Assembly: GCA_009841225.1 (NCBI GenBank)
Contig: VXMF01000048.1
Location: 124,001-188,000, forward strand
DNA length: 64,000 bases
Source of the DNA: Terriglobia bacterium
GTDB lineage: Bacteria > Acidobacteriota > Terriglobia > Bryobacterales > UBA6623
Direction: 5' to 3'
Shown here: positions 43,528-52,404 of the stretch, one piece after another
Layout of the letters: each line of letters begins with the position of its first letter
Numbering within the stretch: the stretch's first letter is position 1
Made by a program: the position numbers and the translations under genes
Notes under the pieces: model-generated
The model's database searches: none
Told to the model about the DNA's origin: nothing
Seen by the model: the letters and a program-made list of their open reading frames with translations, nothing else

Positions 43528-44028
43528 CTAGACGGCGCCGCGGGCCGCTGCGAGCGCGGCTTCGTAGTCCGGATGGTCGGTGACTTCCGGTACGTATTCG
43601 GCGTGGACGATGGTGTTGTGTTCGCTCACCACGAACACCGCGCGGGACTGGATCTTGAGGGCGTCGATCATGGTGCCCCAAGCGAGTCCGAAGTTTCCGT
43701 CTTGGTAGTCCGATAGGGTGGTGACCTTGTCGACCTCAGCTGCGCCGCACCAGCGTTTCTGCGCGAACGGAAGGTCGCAGCTCACGCAATAGACCGAGAC
43801 GTCCCCCAAGCCAGCGGCTTCCTCGTTGAAGCGCTTGATCTGGAGGTCGCAGACCGGTGTGTCGAGAGATGGCACGACATTGATCACACGCACGCCGCTC
43901 GTGTCAGCCAGCGTCACGGGGGACAAGTCATTGCCGGCCAGTGTGAAGGCAGGGGCCGGATCGCCGGGATTCAGCGCCTCCCCCTGCAAATCGAGTGGAT
44001 TGCCCTGCAAGGTGCATTGTCTGCTCAT
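43528..44028 (-). CDS. tpx: Thiol peroxidase
   Basis: A 166-residue Tpx-type peroxiredoxin. The peroxidatic Cys is in VPSLDTPVCDLQIKRFNEEA and the resolving Cys in CDLPFAQKRWCGA, the spacing of atypical 2-Cys Tpx. LKIQSRAVFVVSEHNTIVHAEYVPEVTDHPDYEAAL is the usual C-terminal half. Reduces peroxides using thioredoxin. It stands alone, convergent with the M19 gene. Confidence 0.95.
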   Translation of the reverse strand: MSRQCTLQGNPLDLQGEALNPGDPAPAFTLAGNDLSPVTLADTSGVRVINVVPSLDTPVCDLQIKRFNEEAAGLGDVSVYCVSCDLPFAQKRWCGAAEVDKVTTLSDYQDGNFGLAWGTMIDALKIQSRAVFVVSEHNTIVHAEYVPEVTDHPDYEAALAAARGAV

Positions 44029-44250
44029 GTATGGTTCCTCAATATCTGTTGGACAGAACTTCTACGCTAGCAATTACGCCGCGGCTCGGTCAATTGCAGC
44101 CGAGTGCCGGAATCAGCCGTCGGAATCGCCTGTTGAGATTCCAAGTCGAGGGTGGCAGCTCAATGCGGTTCGCCTAAGCGTTGCCGAAGCGCCCTCGGCA
44201 CCGCGTCAGCCGCCTAACATTCGACTTCGCGCGAGTCCTGAAATTGAGCG

Positions 44251-44685
44251 CTAGTCAAGATCGAAGGAGGCCGCGTGCATGATCCGGTCTGCCAGGTATG
44301 GGTGGCCGCTTACCTTGGCATGAAACCGGGCATCTGCTGTGACGACCGGGTATTGCTCCTGAATGGCGAGCGCGAGATAGAAGCAGTCGTAGACTGGATG
44401 GGCGAGATCCACCGCAAGCCGGGCAGCAGATGCGGCGAGTTCACGCGTGGAGAAGGGGACTCCAATCGGTGCCGCTCTCAATGCATCGATAGCGTCTGCA
44501 AGGTCCTGAGGACCGATGTCACCACGGCGATGCGCGGCCCACAGCGCATTGCAGGCCTCGGCGAAGAGGAACTCCGGAGCGATCAGCGTCGCTTCGGCTT
44601 CGAGCAGGCGCGACGCTTCGTCGGACCATTGCTCCTGCACAAACCATTTCACAACAATGCTGGCATCGACCACATAGCCCTTCAT
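44251..44685 (-). CDS. vapC: VapC PIN-domain toxin
   Basis: A 144-residue PIN toxin of the type with a Y-V-V-D-A-S-I-V-V-K-W-F start. Acidic residues: Asp 6, Glu near residue 43 (FLFAEACNALW), Asp in YDCFYLALAIQ and Asp in TADARF. Intact by this test. Overlaps vapB by ATGA. A different subfamily from the VapC at 33191. Confidence 0.9.
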   Translation of the reverse strand: MKGYVVDASIVVKWFVQEQWSDEASRLLEAEATLIAPEFLFAEACNALWAAHRRGDIGPQDLADAIDALRAAPIGVPFSTRELAASAARLAVDLAHPVYDCFYLALAIQEQYPVVTADARFHAKVSGHPYLADRIMHAASFDLD

Positions 44686-44918
44686 CTCACGCTGTCCCGA
44701 TCCCGGTCGGACCGTATGACCTCACTGCTGTCGACAGAGGATTTCAGACGTGTTCGCAACGCTCTAGCCCGAGAGGCGAAGTCCTGCTCTCCTTCAAGCA
44801 GCACCTTGCGAAGGATCTCTCTGTGCTCGGCCTCGGCGGAACGGCCGTGGGCGGCGGCTCTGCTCTTCAGCGTGCGAATCACTTGTGGGGACACATTCCG
44901 GACGGTTAGCTGCGCCAT
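44682..44918 (-). CDS. vapB: VapB/FitA-type antitoxin
   Basis: A 78-residue antitoxin; ATG 44918 begins MAQLTVRNVSPQVIRTLKSRAAAHGRSAEAEHREIL, the ribbon-helix-helix and helix pattern of FitA/VapB proteins. Longer upstream frames are not protein-like. A perfect inverted repeat (44930-44950) sits 12 bases upstream of the start, fitting autoregulation by the VapBC complex. Confidence 0.88.
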   Translation of the reverse strand: MAQLTVRNVSPQVIRTLKSRAAAHGRSAEAEHREILRKVLLEGEQDFASRARALRTRLKSSVDSSEVIRSDRDRDSVR

Positions 44919-44929
44919 GATTGTTGTCT

Positions 44930-44985
44930 GCAATGAAACGCCTTCATTGCTGTCAAGTATAAGACACCCCCCATTTGGGAGGCAA
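44930..44985 (-). promoter_or_regulatory. vapBC promoter and operator palindrome
   Basis: On the minus strand, TTGCCT (44985-44980) and TATACT (44961-44956) form a sigma-70 pair with an 18-base spacer. Directly downstream, at the expected start of transcription, lies a perfect inverted repeat with 8-base arms, GCAATGAA-N5-TTCATTGC (44930-44950), 12 bases before the vapB ATG. This is the layout of autorepressed vapBC operons. Confidence 0.65.
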
Positions 44986-45157
44986 GCATTCCGTCCCTCT
45001 TGACATGCCGCGGCACCTTTCCCCATTGCGGATAGGCCGCGTCGCGGCAACTAGCGTTGCCGGCAGACCGGGCATGAGGCGCAAAAACACTTTCGTCCGG
45101 CGGCGGGACAGCGGGGTACAATCCAAGCACTCCCGGACGCCGGAAGTGAGGACTACC

Positions 45158-46675
45158 ATGCCAGCAACTCCCTTGATTCGAACGATGGCCTCCGCAGTGC
45201 TTTGCGCGCTCGCAGCGGTGGCCGCTGCCTCTGCCGCGGCCACTCCGGAACGCCCGAATATCCTCTTCATCTACACGGATGACCACTCCCATCGGACCGT
45301 GGGGGCGTATCCGGAGGCATACCCGTGGGTGCGGACGCCCGCGATGGACCGACTGGCTTCGCAGGGGGTGAGATTCGAGTATGCCTACATCGGCACTTGG
45401 TGCATGCCCTCTCGGGCCACGTTGCTGACCGGCTTCCACCAGTTCGGTGTCGAATCGATGCGAATGGAGGGGCCGTATCCAGGCAGCACATACGATCCGG
45501 AAGTGCTGCCGTTCTGGCCGAAGGTGTTTCGCGAGAACGGCTACTTCACCGCCCAGATTGGCAAGTGGCACACCGGGACGGACACGGGCTACGGACGGGA
45601 CTGGGACTTCCAGATTGTTTGGAACCGGCCGAAGTACACGACCACAAACCAGAACTACTACTACGACCAACCGATCACCTACCAGGGCGGCGAAACCAAG
45701 GTTTTGGAGCGCTATTCGAGCGACCAGTACACCGACTGGGCGGTGGACCTGATCAACGGCAACGGCCGCGACGAGAGCAAGCCGTGGTACCTGTGGCTCT
45801 GCTACGGCGCGGTCCACAGCCCGTTCACGCCGGCTGACCGACATCTGGAAGCGTATCCGGGCATCGACTTCGATACCCCCGCGGATGTCTTCCCGCCGCG
45901 CCCGGGCAAACCCGACTGGGCCCAGAAGATCGCTTTCTGGGAGCGCGGGCCGGATGGCACGCCGATGTACGCAGGCCGGACCCTGACTTCCTGGACTCGG
46001 CAATACCACCAGGGCGTCCTTGCCCTGGACGAGGGAATCGATCGCGTCCTAACGGCTCTTGAAGAATCCGGCCAGCGGGAGAACACTTTGGTGATCTGGA
46101 CCTCGGACCAGGGGTTTGCCTGGGGGCAGCACGGGATGCGACAGAAAGTCGCGCCGTATGACGCCACCATTCGCTCCCCGCTCGTGATTTCGATGCCGGG
46201 TCGCGTTCAGGAAGGCGAGGCCTGCCCGCGCCCGGTGGGTGGAGTGGATTTGGTTCCCACGATTTTCAGCTTCGCGGGCATCGACCTGCCTTGGGAGATG
46301 CACGGCGAGGACCTGACCCCGCTCTTGGAAGATCCCCAGCGCGAATGGCCGCATCCGATGCTCCTCACGTCCACGGGACAAAAATACGGGTCGGATACGG
46401 ACACGATCCCCGAGGGGGAGGACGCAGTGCATTCCAACGTCCCGTGGTATGTGATGCTCGTTGACGGCCGCTACAAGTACGTGCGGCCCATGGTGCCGGA
46501 CCTCGAGGAACTCTATGATCTGAAGAACGATCCCGAAGAGCTCGACAATCTCGCGATCAAGCCCGAGTTCCGGGACACGCTCGAACGCCTGCGAGCGTCC
46601 GCGATCGCCGAACTCCGGGAAGACGGGGCTGGATTCGTCGACAATCTGCCACCGGTTCGATCCGCTATGCAATAG
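45158..46675 (+). CDS. Exported sulfatase with CMPSR motif
   Basis: A 505-residue type I sulfatase. ATG 45158 follows a GAGG ribosome-binding site and begins a signal peptide (TMASAVLCALAAVAAASAAA). ILFIYTDDHSH supplies metal ligands; the formylglycine motif is W-C-M-P-S-R-A-T-L-L-T-G (about residue 82). GKWHTGTDTGYGRDWDF and TSDQGFAWGQHGMRQK (with the late Asp/Gln in place of the usual Asn) resemble the heparan- or choline-sulfatase-like groups with H-G-M-R-x-K. Substrate unknown. Divergent from vapBC. Confidence 0.9.
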   Translation: MPATPLIRTMASAVLCALAAVAAASAAATPERPNILFIYTDDHSHRTVGAYPEAYPWVRTPAMDRLASQGVRFEYAYIGTWCMPSRATLLTGFHQFGVESMRMEGPYPGSTYDPEVLPFWPKVFRENGYFTAQIGKWHTGTDTGYGRDWDFQIVWNRPKYTTTNQNYYYDQPITYQGGETKVLERYSSDQYTDWAVDLINGNGRDESKPWYLWLCYGAVHSPFTPADRHLEAYPGIDFDTPADVFPPRPGKPDWAQKIAFWERGPDGTPMYAGRTLTSWTRQYHQGVLALDEGIDRVLTALEESGQRENTLVIWTSDQGFAWGQHGMRQKVAPYDATIRSPLVISMPGRVQEGEACPRPVGGVDLVPTIFSFAGIDLPWEMHGEDLTPLLEDPQREWPHPMLLTSTGQKYGSDTDTIPEGEDAVHSNVPWYVMLVDGRYKYVRPMVPDLEELYDLKNDPEELDNLAIKPEFRDTLERLRASAIAELREDGAGFVDNLPPVRSAMQ

Positions 46676-46747
46676 GCGGAGTCGCTCGGCTCGACACTTT
46701 CCGCGAACCGGCCAGCGTGGAAGCGCCCGTGGGCTCGGGGCAGGTTC

Positions 46748-47314
46748 TCACGGCGTGGGCGGGCTGATCATCACGTGCGCACCAGCGGTGCCGGGGTACA
46801 TCAGCCAAGGTCCCGGGCCGGGTTTCGCTGGAATTCCAGTCGACTCCGGGGTGGCATACGGTGTGTAGATCACCCAGCGCAGATAGGGTTCAAGCACCTC
46901 GTGGTTGGCCGAGTCGTAGCCCTTTCCCGTCAACACGTACAGGATGCGCGCCTCGCGAGGCATCTTGACGCGCCCCTCGTCGACATCCTTCCAGCGGACT
47001 TGGTGGCGCTCCTTGCCCTTGTAGCCTTGCTCCGACAGCTCGCGCCCGCGAGCCATGAACGCTTCCAAGTCCTTGTGGTAGCAGGCTACGGAGAAGCTCT
47101 CGTTGCGGGGGTCGTCAGCGAGGCAGTTCAAGTCGTTGGCGCCGTTGCGGAGGACGACGACTGATCCGGAGGAATCGTATCCCAAGACGGTGGCTTCAGC
47201 GCGGAGCTCTTCGGGCGCGGCCTGGACACTAGAGGCGATCTGATGAGCGGGTGGCGGCACGTCCGCGAGAAGCGGGGACGCGGCAAACAGCAGGCAGGCG
47301 AAGGTCATTCTCAT
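46748..47314 (-). CDS. Exported hypothetical protein
   Basis: A 188-residue protein with signal peptide (MTFACLLFAASPLLA). The core EATVLGYDSSGSVVVLRNGANDLNCLADDPRNESFSVACYHKDLEAFMARGRELSEQG, followed by a Met-Pro-Arg-Glu region and a beta-rich tail ending in MYPGTAGAHVMISPP, is recognisable as a recurring exported family in Bryobacter-like genomes from memory, but no function is assigned. Two Cys (in NCLADD and VACYHK) could pair. Convergent with the sulfatase at 45158. Confidence 0.75.
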   Translation of the reverse strand: MRMTFACLLFAASPLLADVPPPAHQIASSVQAAPEELRAEATVLGYDSSGSVVVLRNGANDLNCLADDPRNESFSVACYHKDLEAFMARGRELSEQGYKGKERHQVRWKDVDEGRVKMPREARILYVLTGKGYDSANHEVLEPYLRWVIYTPYATPESTGIPAKPGPGPWLMYPGTAGAHVMISPPTP

Positions 47315-47740
47315 GGAGGCTCCGATCGAGTCTCGGACCCGCGAAGCACTTCTGCCTTAGCGGAGCGGCCTCGAACCCGACGCCTAAGTGTATCCCACCG
47401 CGGGCATTCCGACGGTCCCAGAAGTTTCGACTCGACAGCGCGGAGCGCGTACGGAGACGATCCGTCCCCGGCATTCCTCCTCGCTGCCAGCAGGCCGGGG
47501 CCCGAATCGTTCGCAGCCTCGCTTCGCTGAGGGCGGAGAATGCCCCGGATAACGCGGTCCGCCGGGCGGCTATCATGGGGTCGGTCTAATTGCGGTGGAC
47601 AGCCAGCGGAGCGCACGGTTTCAGGTCGTCTGCGCACGGAGTCCGCGAGGCTGCTGAGACAGCTCGCGCCTCTAGATCGCCGTACTGCACGCGTGGCGCT
47701 TGGGCCGACAGCGCTCTGCGCGGCGGAGACTTGAAGAACC
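47315..47740. other. Divergent intergenic region, no gene seen
   Basis: Lies between the hypothetical protein (minus) and the antiporter (plus). No reading frame or promoter with good spacing was recognised; overlapping small open frames appear to be chance. Confidence 0.45.
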
Positions 47741-49768
47741 ATGCACGAAGGTAGGTTGCTGATCGACCTGACCCTGCTCATAGGCATGGCGATCCCTATC
47801 GTGGCGCTGGCACACCGCCTGTCGGCCCCGCCTCTGGTGGGTTTCTTGGTTGCCGGAGTCTTGGTGGGCCCCAATGGATTCGCGCTCATCGGTGCCACGG
47901 AAGAGGTGGAGTTCCTTTCCGAACTTGGTGTCGCCCTGCTGCTCTTCGAGGTGGGGCTGGAACTGTCGCTCTCTTATGTCCGCCAGTGGGCCCGCACCGT
48001 GTTGATCGGCGGCGGGCTGCAGATGAGCGGCACACTGCTGTGCGTGACGGCGCTGGCACTAGCTTTCGGCGTTCCGTCTGGCCAGGCGATCTTCTACGGC
48101 ATGCTCGCTGCGATGTCTTCGACTGCCATCGTGAGCAAGACCTATGGCGACCGGGCCGAACTCGACACGGCGCAAGGCCGCTCCGTCATCTCCATCCTGC
48201 TGTTCCAAGACCTGTGCGTACTGCCGCTGATTCTGCTGCTGCCGGTGCTGGCTGGCCTTGAAGCGGCCGATATGGGCGCGGTTGGCATGGAGTTCGCGCG
48301 GGGACTTGCGATTATCACTGCGCTCGTGATCGGCGGGCAATTCGTCGTCCGGAGGACATTGAACCGGATCGTGCTCTTCCGCGACCCCGAACTGTTTACC
48401 CTGTGCGTCGGTTTCTTTGGTATCGGGACAGCGGTCGTCAGCGCATGGGCGGGGTTTTCCCTAGCCATCGGGGCGTTCATCGCGGGCTTGGTCATCTCCG
48501 AGTCGGAATATGGACTGCAGGCGCTATCGGATGTCCTGCCGTTCCGCGTCGTATTCAGCGGGATCTTCTTTATCTCCACCGGCATGCTGCTCGACATTCC
48601 CGCCGTGGTGGTGCAGCTCGACGTGCTCATCCCCGTCCTTGCGGTCGTGTTCGGGCTCAAGGTCGTGCTGGTGACGCTGTCAGTCCGCGCGGCAGGCGGG
48701 ATCCTGGCAACCGCGCTGATCAGCGGCCTCAGCCTCGCTCAGATCGGTGAATTCTCCATCCTGCTCGCCGCATTGGGGCTGCCCCTGGGACTCTTCCGCG
48801 AGGGTGACTACCAGTTGTTCCTCAGCACGGCTGTCCTCTCGATGATGGCCACGCCCTTTCTGATTCGGATTGCCGGGTCCGTCGCCGGGCGCATGGCGGC
48901 GGCCGTCAGCGGATCTCCCGAACTCGCGCCCACGGATCCCGACTCGGGCGACGAGATGTCTGACCACACGGTCATCGTGGGCTACGGTGTTGCTGGCCGA
49001 TACCTTGCAAGGGTGCTCGATGCGGCCGGTATCCCGTGCATCGTCGTCGAACACGACGCGAGTCTGGCCCGGAGGGCGCGCGAAGACGGGTTATCGGTGA
49101 CCTTCGGAGACGGGACACGGCCCGCCGTCCTGAAACACGTCGGCGCGCAACGCGCCCGCATCATCGTCTTCGCAATTTCCTCGCCGACCGAAGAGAGGCG
49201 CGGTGTCCACGTCGCGCGGGACCTGAATCCTGCCGCCCAGATCGTCGTGCGCACCAGGTACACGAGCTCGATCGACGAACTGATGTCGCTCGGTGCTACC
49301 GACGTGGTAGTCGAAGAGTTTGAGGTCTCAATCGAACTGTTTGCCAAGGCGCTCGAGAGCTACAGGATTCCAATCAACCGCATCTGGCAGGAAGCTGCCA
49401 CGGTGCGCGAGGAACACTACGGGCTCTTTCGCGGGACAGCGGAGCCTGACCTGCGGCTCGACGCGCTGAAACACCTGGGAATTCACGATGCTCTGGAACT
49501 GGTGGAAATCAGCGACGGAGCCAAGGTCATCGGGATGAGCGCGACATCGGTGAGGCTGCGGCGGCAAACCGGTGCCGTGCAGATTGCCGTGGTCAGGGAC
49601 GGACATCCCATGTACCTTCGCGAACCGGATTTCCACTACCGAGCTGGCGACACAGTCGTTCTGGTAGGCGACCGTGACAGCTTGGACCGGGCCATTGCGC
49701 TTTTCCAAGAACGGCCTGGGAGTTCATCTGCGGAGCCGCCCGACTCCGGCGAGGCGGGCACTCAGTGA
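47741..49768 (+). CDS. CPA2 monovalent cation:proton antiporter with RCK domains (KefB-like)
   Basis: A 675-residue inner-membrane protein. Residues 1-390 hold about 12 membrane segments of the Na+/H+ exchanger fold; the motifs LGVALLLFEVGLELS and LFQDLCVLP (an ion-binding Asp of CPA2 proteins) are visible. HTVIVGYGVAGRYLARVL starts the RCK/TrkA-N NAD-binding domain (about 410-530). TrkA-C-like sequence follows (about 570-655: GMSATSVRLRRQTGAVQIAVVRDG). Exchanges K+ or Na+ for protons under nucleotide control. No glutathione-linked partner (KefF/KefG-like) is seen next to it. Confidence 0.92.
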   Translation: MHEGRLLIDLTLLIGMAIPIVALAHRLSAPPLVGFLVAGVLVGPNGFALIGATEEVEFLSELGVALLLFEVGLELSLSYVRQWARTVLIGGGLQMSGTLLCVTALALAFGVPSGQAIFYGMLAAMSSTAIVSKTYGDRAELDTAQGRSVISILLFQDLCVLPLILLLPVLAGLEAADMGAVGMEFARGLAIITALVIGGQFVVRRTLNRIVLFRDPELFTLCVGFFGIGTAVVSAWAGFSLAIGAFIAGLVISESEYGLQALSDVLPFRVVFSGIFFISTGMLLDIPAVVVQLDVLIPVLAVVFGLKVVLVTLSVRAAGGILATALISGLSLAQIGEFSILLAALGLPLGLFREGDYQLFLSTAVLSMMATPFLIRIAGSVAGRMAAAVSGSPELAPTDPDSGDEMSDHTVIVGYGVAGRYLARVLDAAGIPCIVVEHDASLARRAREDGLSVTFGDGTRPAVLKHVGAQRARIIVFAISSPTEERRGVHVARDLNPAAQIVVRTRYTSSIDELMSLGATDVVVEEFEVSIELFAKALESYRIPINRIWQEAATVREEHYGLFRGTAEPDLRLDALKHLGIHDALELVEISDGAKVIGMSATSVRLRRQTGAVQIAVVRDGHPMYLREPDFHYRAGDTVVLVGDRDSLDRAIALFQERPGSSSAEPPDSGEAGTQ

Positions 49769-50080
49769 CGCCATTCCGGCGCACCCAGGCCGACATGGGT
49801 TCGCCAAGAGAGTCGGGCGTTGTTTTCACAGGTGCTGATTCTGAGCGGGGCGACTACTTGAGGTGGTCATGCTCGGATGTGCCGATCTGGCCACCTGAAG
49901 AGCAGACGAGAGCAATTAGCGGCATATCGCTACGTGACCCGTCTGGCCTCGTTCTAGGGCTCCTCTCGGTCCACTTGACGGCCGTATCGGCGTCGCAATA
50001 AATTCAAGACAGGAAGCGAATTACGCTCATATGTGCCCCGGAGGGGTCAGCCAGCCCGTCCGACCAAGCAACGCGAAAAC
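49769..50080 (+). promoter_or_regulatory. Upstream region of htpG with sigma-70-type promoter at 49975-50004
   Basis: TTGACG (49975-49980) and TAAATT (49999-50004) with an 18-base spacer, 77 bases before the htpG ATG. No CIRCE element or sigma-32 pattern seen. A 78-codon frame (49765-50001) overlapping the antiporter stop has no recognisable features and is not called. Confidence 0.5.
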
Positions 50081-52030
50081 ATGTCCACTGCAACCGAAAC
50101 ACGCAACTTCGAAGCCGAAACAAAGCAGCTGCTGGATCTGATGATCCACTCCCTTTACACGAACAAGGAGATCTTCTTGCGCGAACTGATCTCCAACGCG
50201 TCGGACGCGCTCGACAAGCTGCGCTTCAGTGCGTTGACCGAGCCCAATCTGATGCCGGAGGGCGAGGAGCTTGAGATCCGCCTCGATGTCGATGCCGACG
50301 CTCGCACGTTGACGATCCACGACAACGGCATCGGCATGTCGCGCCAGGAGGTGATCGACAACATCGGTTCCATCGCACGCTCGGGCACTCAGGAGATGCT
50401 CAAGAAACTAGGCTCGCAGAAAGGGGCAGAGAAGATGCCCGAGCTGATCGGGCGCTTCGGCGTCGGCTTCTACTCGGCCTTCATGGTTGCTGACCAAGTC
50501 TCGTTGGAGACTCGCATGGCCGGCTCCGACACCTCGACGGTGTGGCGCTCCGAAGCTGACGGCACCTACACGTTGTCGGAAGGCGACCGCCGCGGGCCCG
50601 GTACCAGCGTGACCCTACACCTCAAAGCCGCAGACCAAGAGGCAGGAATCGAGGACTTTACCAACGAATGGGCGCTAGAGAGCGTTGTGAAGCGGTACTC
50701 CAACTTCATCGCCTACCCCATCCGCCAACGGGTACGAAGGGAGAAGCGCGAGACGGACGAAAAGGGCATCCTCAAGCCTGATGGCACGACGACCTATGTC
50801 GTCGAAGACAAGACCCTGAACTCGATGAAGCCGATCTGGACGCGCCCGGAGTCTGAAGTCACCGAAGAGGAGTACAACGAGTTCTACAAGCACATCACCG
50901 GAGACTGGCACGACCCATCGCTGCACATCCGCTTCAAGGCCGAGGGCGTCTCCGAATACGAGTCCGTGCTGTTCTTGCCGTCCGAGGCTCCGCAGGACCT
51001 CTTCGTTTGGGGTGCGGAGTACGGGCTGCAGCTCTACGCTCGGCGCGTGATGATCATGGAGCGCTGTGACGCGGTCCTTCCGCACTTCTTGCGGTTCGTG
51101 CGGGGCGTGGTGGACTCATCCGACATTCCGCTCAACATTTCTCGCCAGACCTTGCAGGAAAACCGGCATCTCACACGCATCAGCAAGTTCCTAGCGAAGA
51201 AGGTGTTGGACACTCTGGCCAAGCTCCAGACCGACGAGGAAGAGAAGTACCTCGAGTTCTGGGGCAAGTTCGGACGCGTGCTCAAGGAGGGCGTTGACTT
51301 CGACGCCGAGCACAAGAACCGCATCGTGCCGCTGCTGATGTTCGAATCCTCGAATGATCCGGAGAAGCTCACAACCCTCAAGGACTACCTCTCCCGCATG
51401 AAGGAGGGTCAGGAGGACATCTACTACATCACCGGCGAGTCGCGCTCCATCGTCGCCAACTCCCCGCTGATCGAAGCCTTCATCAAGCAAGACTATGAGG
51501 TGCTCTTCCTGACCGATCCCGTCGACGAGTTCTTGGTAACCCGCCTGATGGAGTTCGAGGGCAAGACGCTGCGCTCGGCGGGCAAGGGCGACCTAGACCT
51601 AGGCTCGGACAGCGCCGCCGAAGACGCCAAGAACGAGCGCAAGGACCAAGAGCAGCGCTACGGGGATCTGTTCGGCCTGCTTGGCAAGCATCTCGAAGAG
51701 CACGTCAAGCAGGTACGTCTTTCGAAGCGGCTCACGACCTCGCCGGCGTGCCTGACCGTCGACGAGCACGACCTAAGCCCGCAGATGGAGCGCATGCTGC
51801 GGATGGCGGGGCCCGACACTCCGAAGCAGAAGCGCATCCTAGAGGTAAACGGAACCCATAACCTCGTGCAGGGACTGCAGCAACGCTTCGAAGCGGACAA
51901 GGCAGACCCTGTATTGCGTGACTACGCCGAGCTGCTGTATGGCTACGCGATGCTGGCCGAGGGTGCCGAGATCGAAGACCCGGGACCGTTCAACAAGGCC
52001 CTCGAAGGCATCATGATGCGGGCCGTTTAG
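50081..52030 (+). CDS. htpG: Chaperone HtpG (Hsp90)
   Basis: A 649-residue Hsp90. ATG 50081 gives the standard start (ETRNFEAETKQLLDLMIHSLYTNKEIFLRELISNASDALDKL). ATP-binding motifs: ELISNASDA, DNGIGM, GRFGVGFYSAFM. The middle domain shows WTRPESEVTEEEYNEFYKHI and RRVMIMERCDAVLPHFLRFVRGVVDSSDIPLNISRQ. The C-terminal dimerisation domain is complete. Cytosolic chaperone. hspQ follows after 18 bases. Confidence 0.97.
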   Translation: MSTATETRNFEAETKQLLDLMIHSLYTNKEIFLRELISNASDALDKLRFSALTEPNLMPEGEELEIRLDVDADARTLTIHDNGIGMSRQEVIDNIGSIARSGTQEMLKKLGSQKGAEKMPELIGRFGVGFYSAFMVADQVSLETRMAGSDTSTVWRSEADGTYTLSEGDRRGPGTSVTLHLKAADQEAGIEDFTNEWALESVVKRYSNFIAYPIRQRVRREKRETDEKGILKPDGTTTYVVEDKTLNSMKPIWTRPESEVTEEEYNEFYKHITGDWHDPSLHIRFKAEGVSEYESVLFLPSEAPQDLFVWGAEYGLQLYARRVMIMERCDAVLPHFLRFVRGVVDSSDIPLNISRQTLQENRHLTRISKFLAKKVLDTLAKLQTDEEEKYLEFWGKFGRVLKEGVDFDAEHKNRIVPLLMFESSNDPEKLTTLKDYLSRMKEGQEDIYYITGESRSIVANSPLIEAFIKQDYEVLFLTDPVDEFLVTRLMEFEGKTLRSAGKGDLDLGSDSAAEDAKNERKDQEQRYGDLFGLLGKHLEEHVKQVRLSKRLTTSPACLTVDEHDLSPQMERMLRMAGPDTPKQKRILEVNGTHNLVQGLQQRFEADKADPVLRDYAELLYGYAMLAEGAEIEDPGPFNKALEGIMMRAV

Positions 52031-52048
52031 GGCGTCGCTGGAACAGTC

Positions 52049-52375
52049 ATGCCGGAAACCAGCCCCGAAGCAAGGTTCTCCATCGGCGAACTCGTCCATC
52101 ACAAGCTGTTCGGCTATCGCGGCGTGGTGTTTGACGTCGACCCGGTGTTCAGCGGGAGCGAGGAATGGTACCAGCAGGTCGCGCGGTCGCGACCGCCCAA
52201 GGATCGGCCTTGGTACCACGTCTTGCCGCATGGAGCCCAGCACCATACATACGTGGCCGAGCGAAACCTCGAATCCGATGACAGCAACGCCGCGATTGAC
52301 CATCCGGCAGTGGACTACTACTTCGAACGGCTCGAGAACGGCGTCTACATGCGTCGCAGGCGCACCGTCCACTGA
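52049..52375 (+). CDS. hspQ: Heat shock protein HspQ
   Basis: A 108-residue HspQ-type protein: FSIGELVHHKLFGYRGVVFDVDPVF, then SEEWY and KDRPWYHVLPHG and TYVAERNLE are diagnostic of the family. HspQ tunes Lon-dependent proteolysis and hemimethylated DNA binding in enterobacteria. Eighteen bases behind htpG, so the two form a small stress operon. Confidence 0.92.
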   Translation: MPETSPEARFSIGELVHHKLFGYRGVVFDVDPVFSGSEEWYQQVARSRPPKDRPWYHVLPHGAQHHTYVAERNLESDDSNAAIDHPAVDYYFERLENGVYMRRRRTVH

Positions 52376-52404
52376 TAGCGATCCAACGGCGATTCATAGG
52401 CCGT

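Noticed and set aside
49765..50001. 78-codon frame starting in GTGA overlap with the antiporter stop
   Set aside because: Overlap is suggestive, but composition is ordinary and it covers the htpG promoter; not enough to call.
51340..51360. TTCGAATCC-like T-loop strings that could signal tRNA genes (also near 21541 and 59191)
   Set aside because: Two lie inside strong protein-coding frames and the third within the hicA pseudogene; no flanking acceptor stem or anticodon arm.
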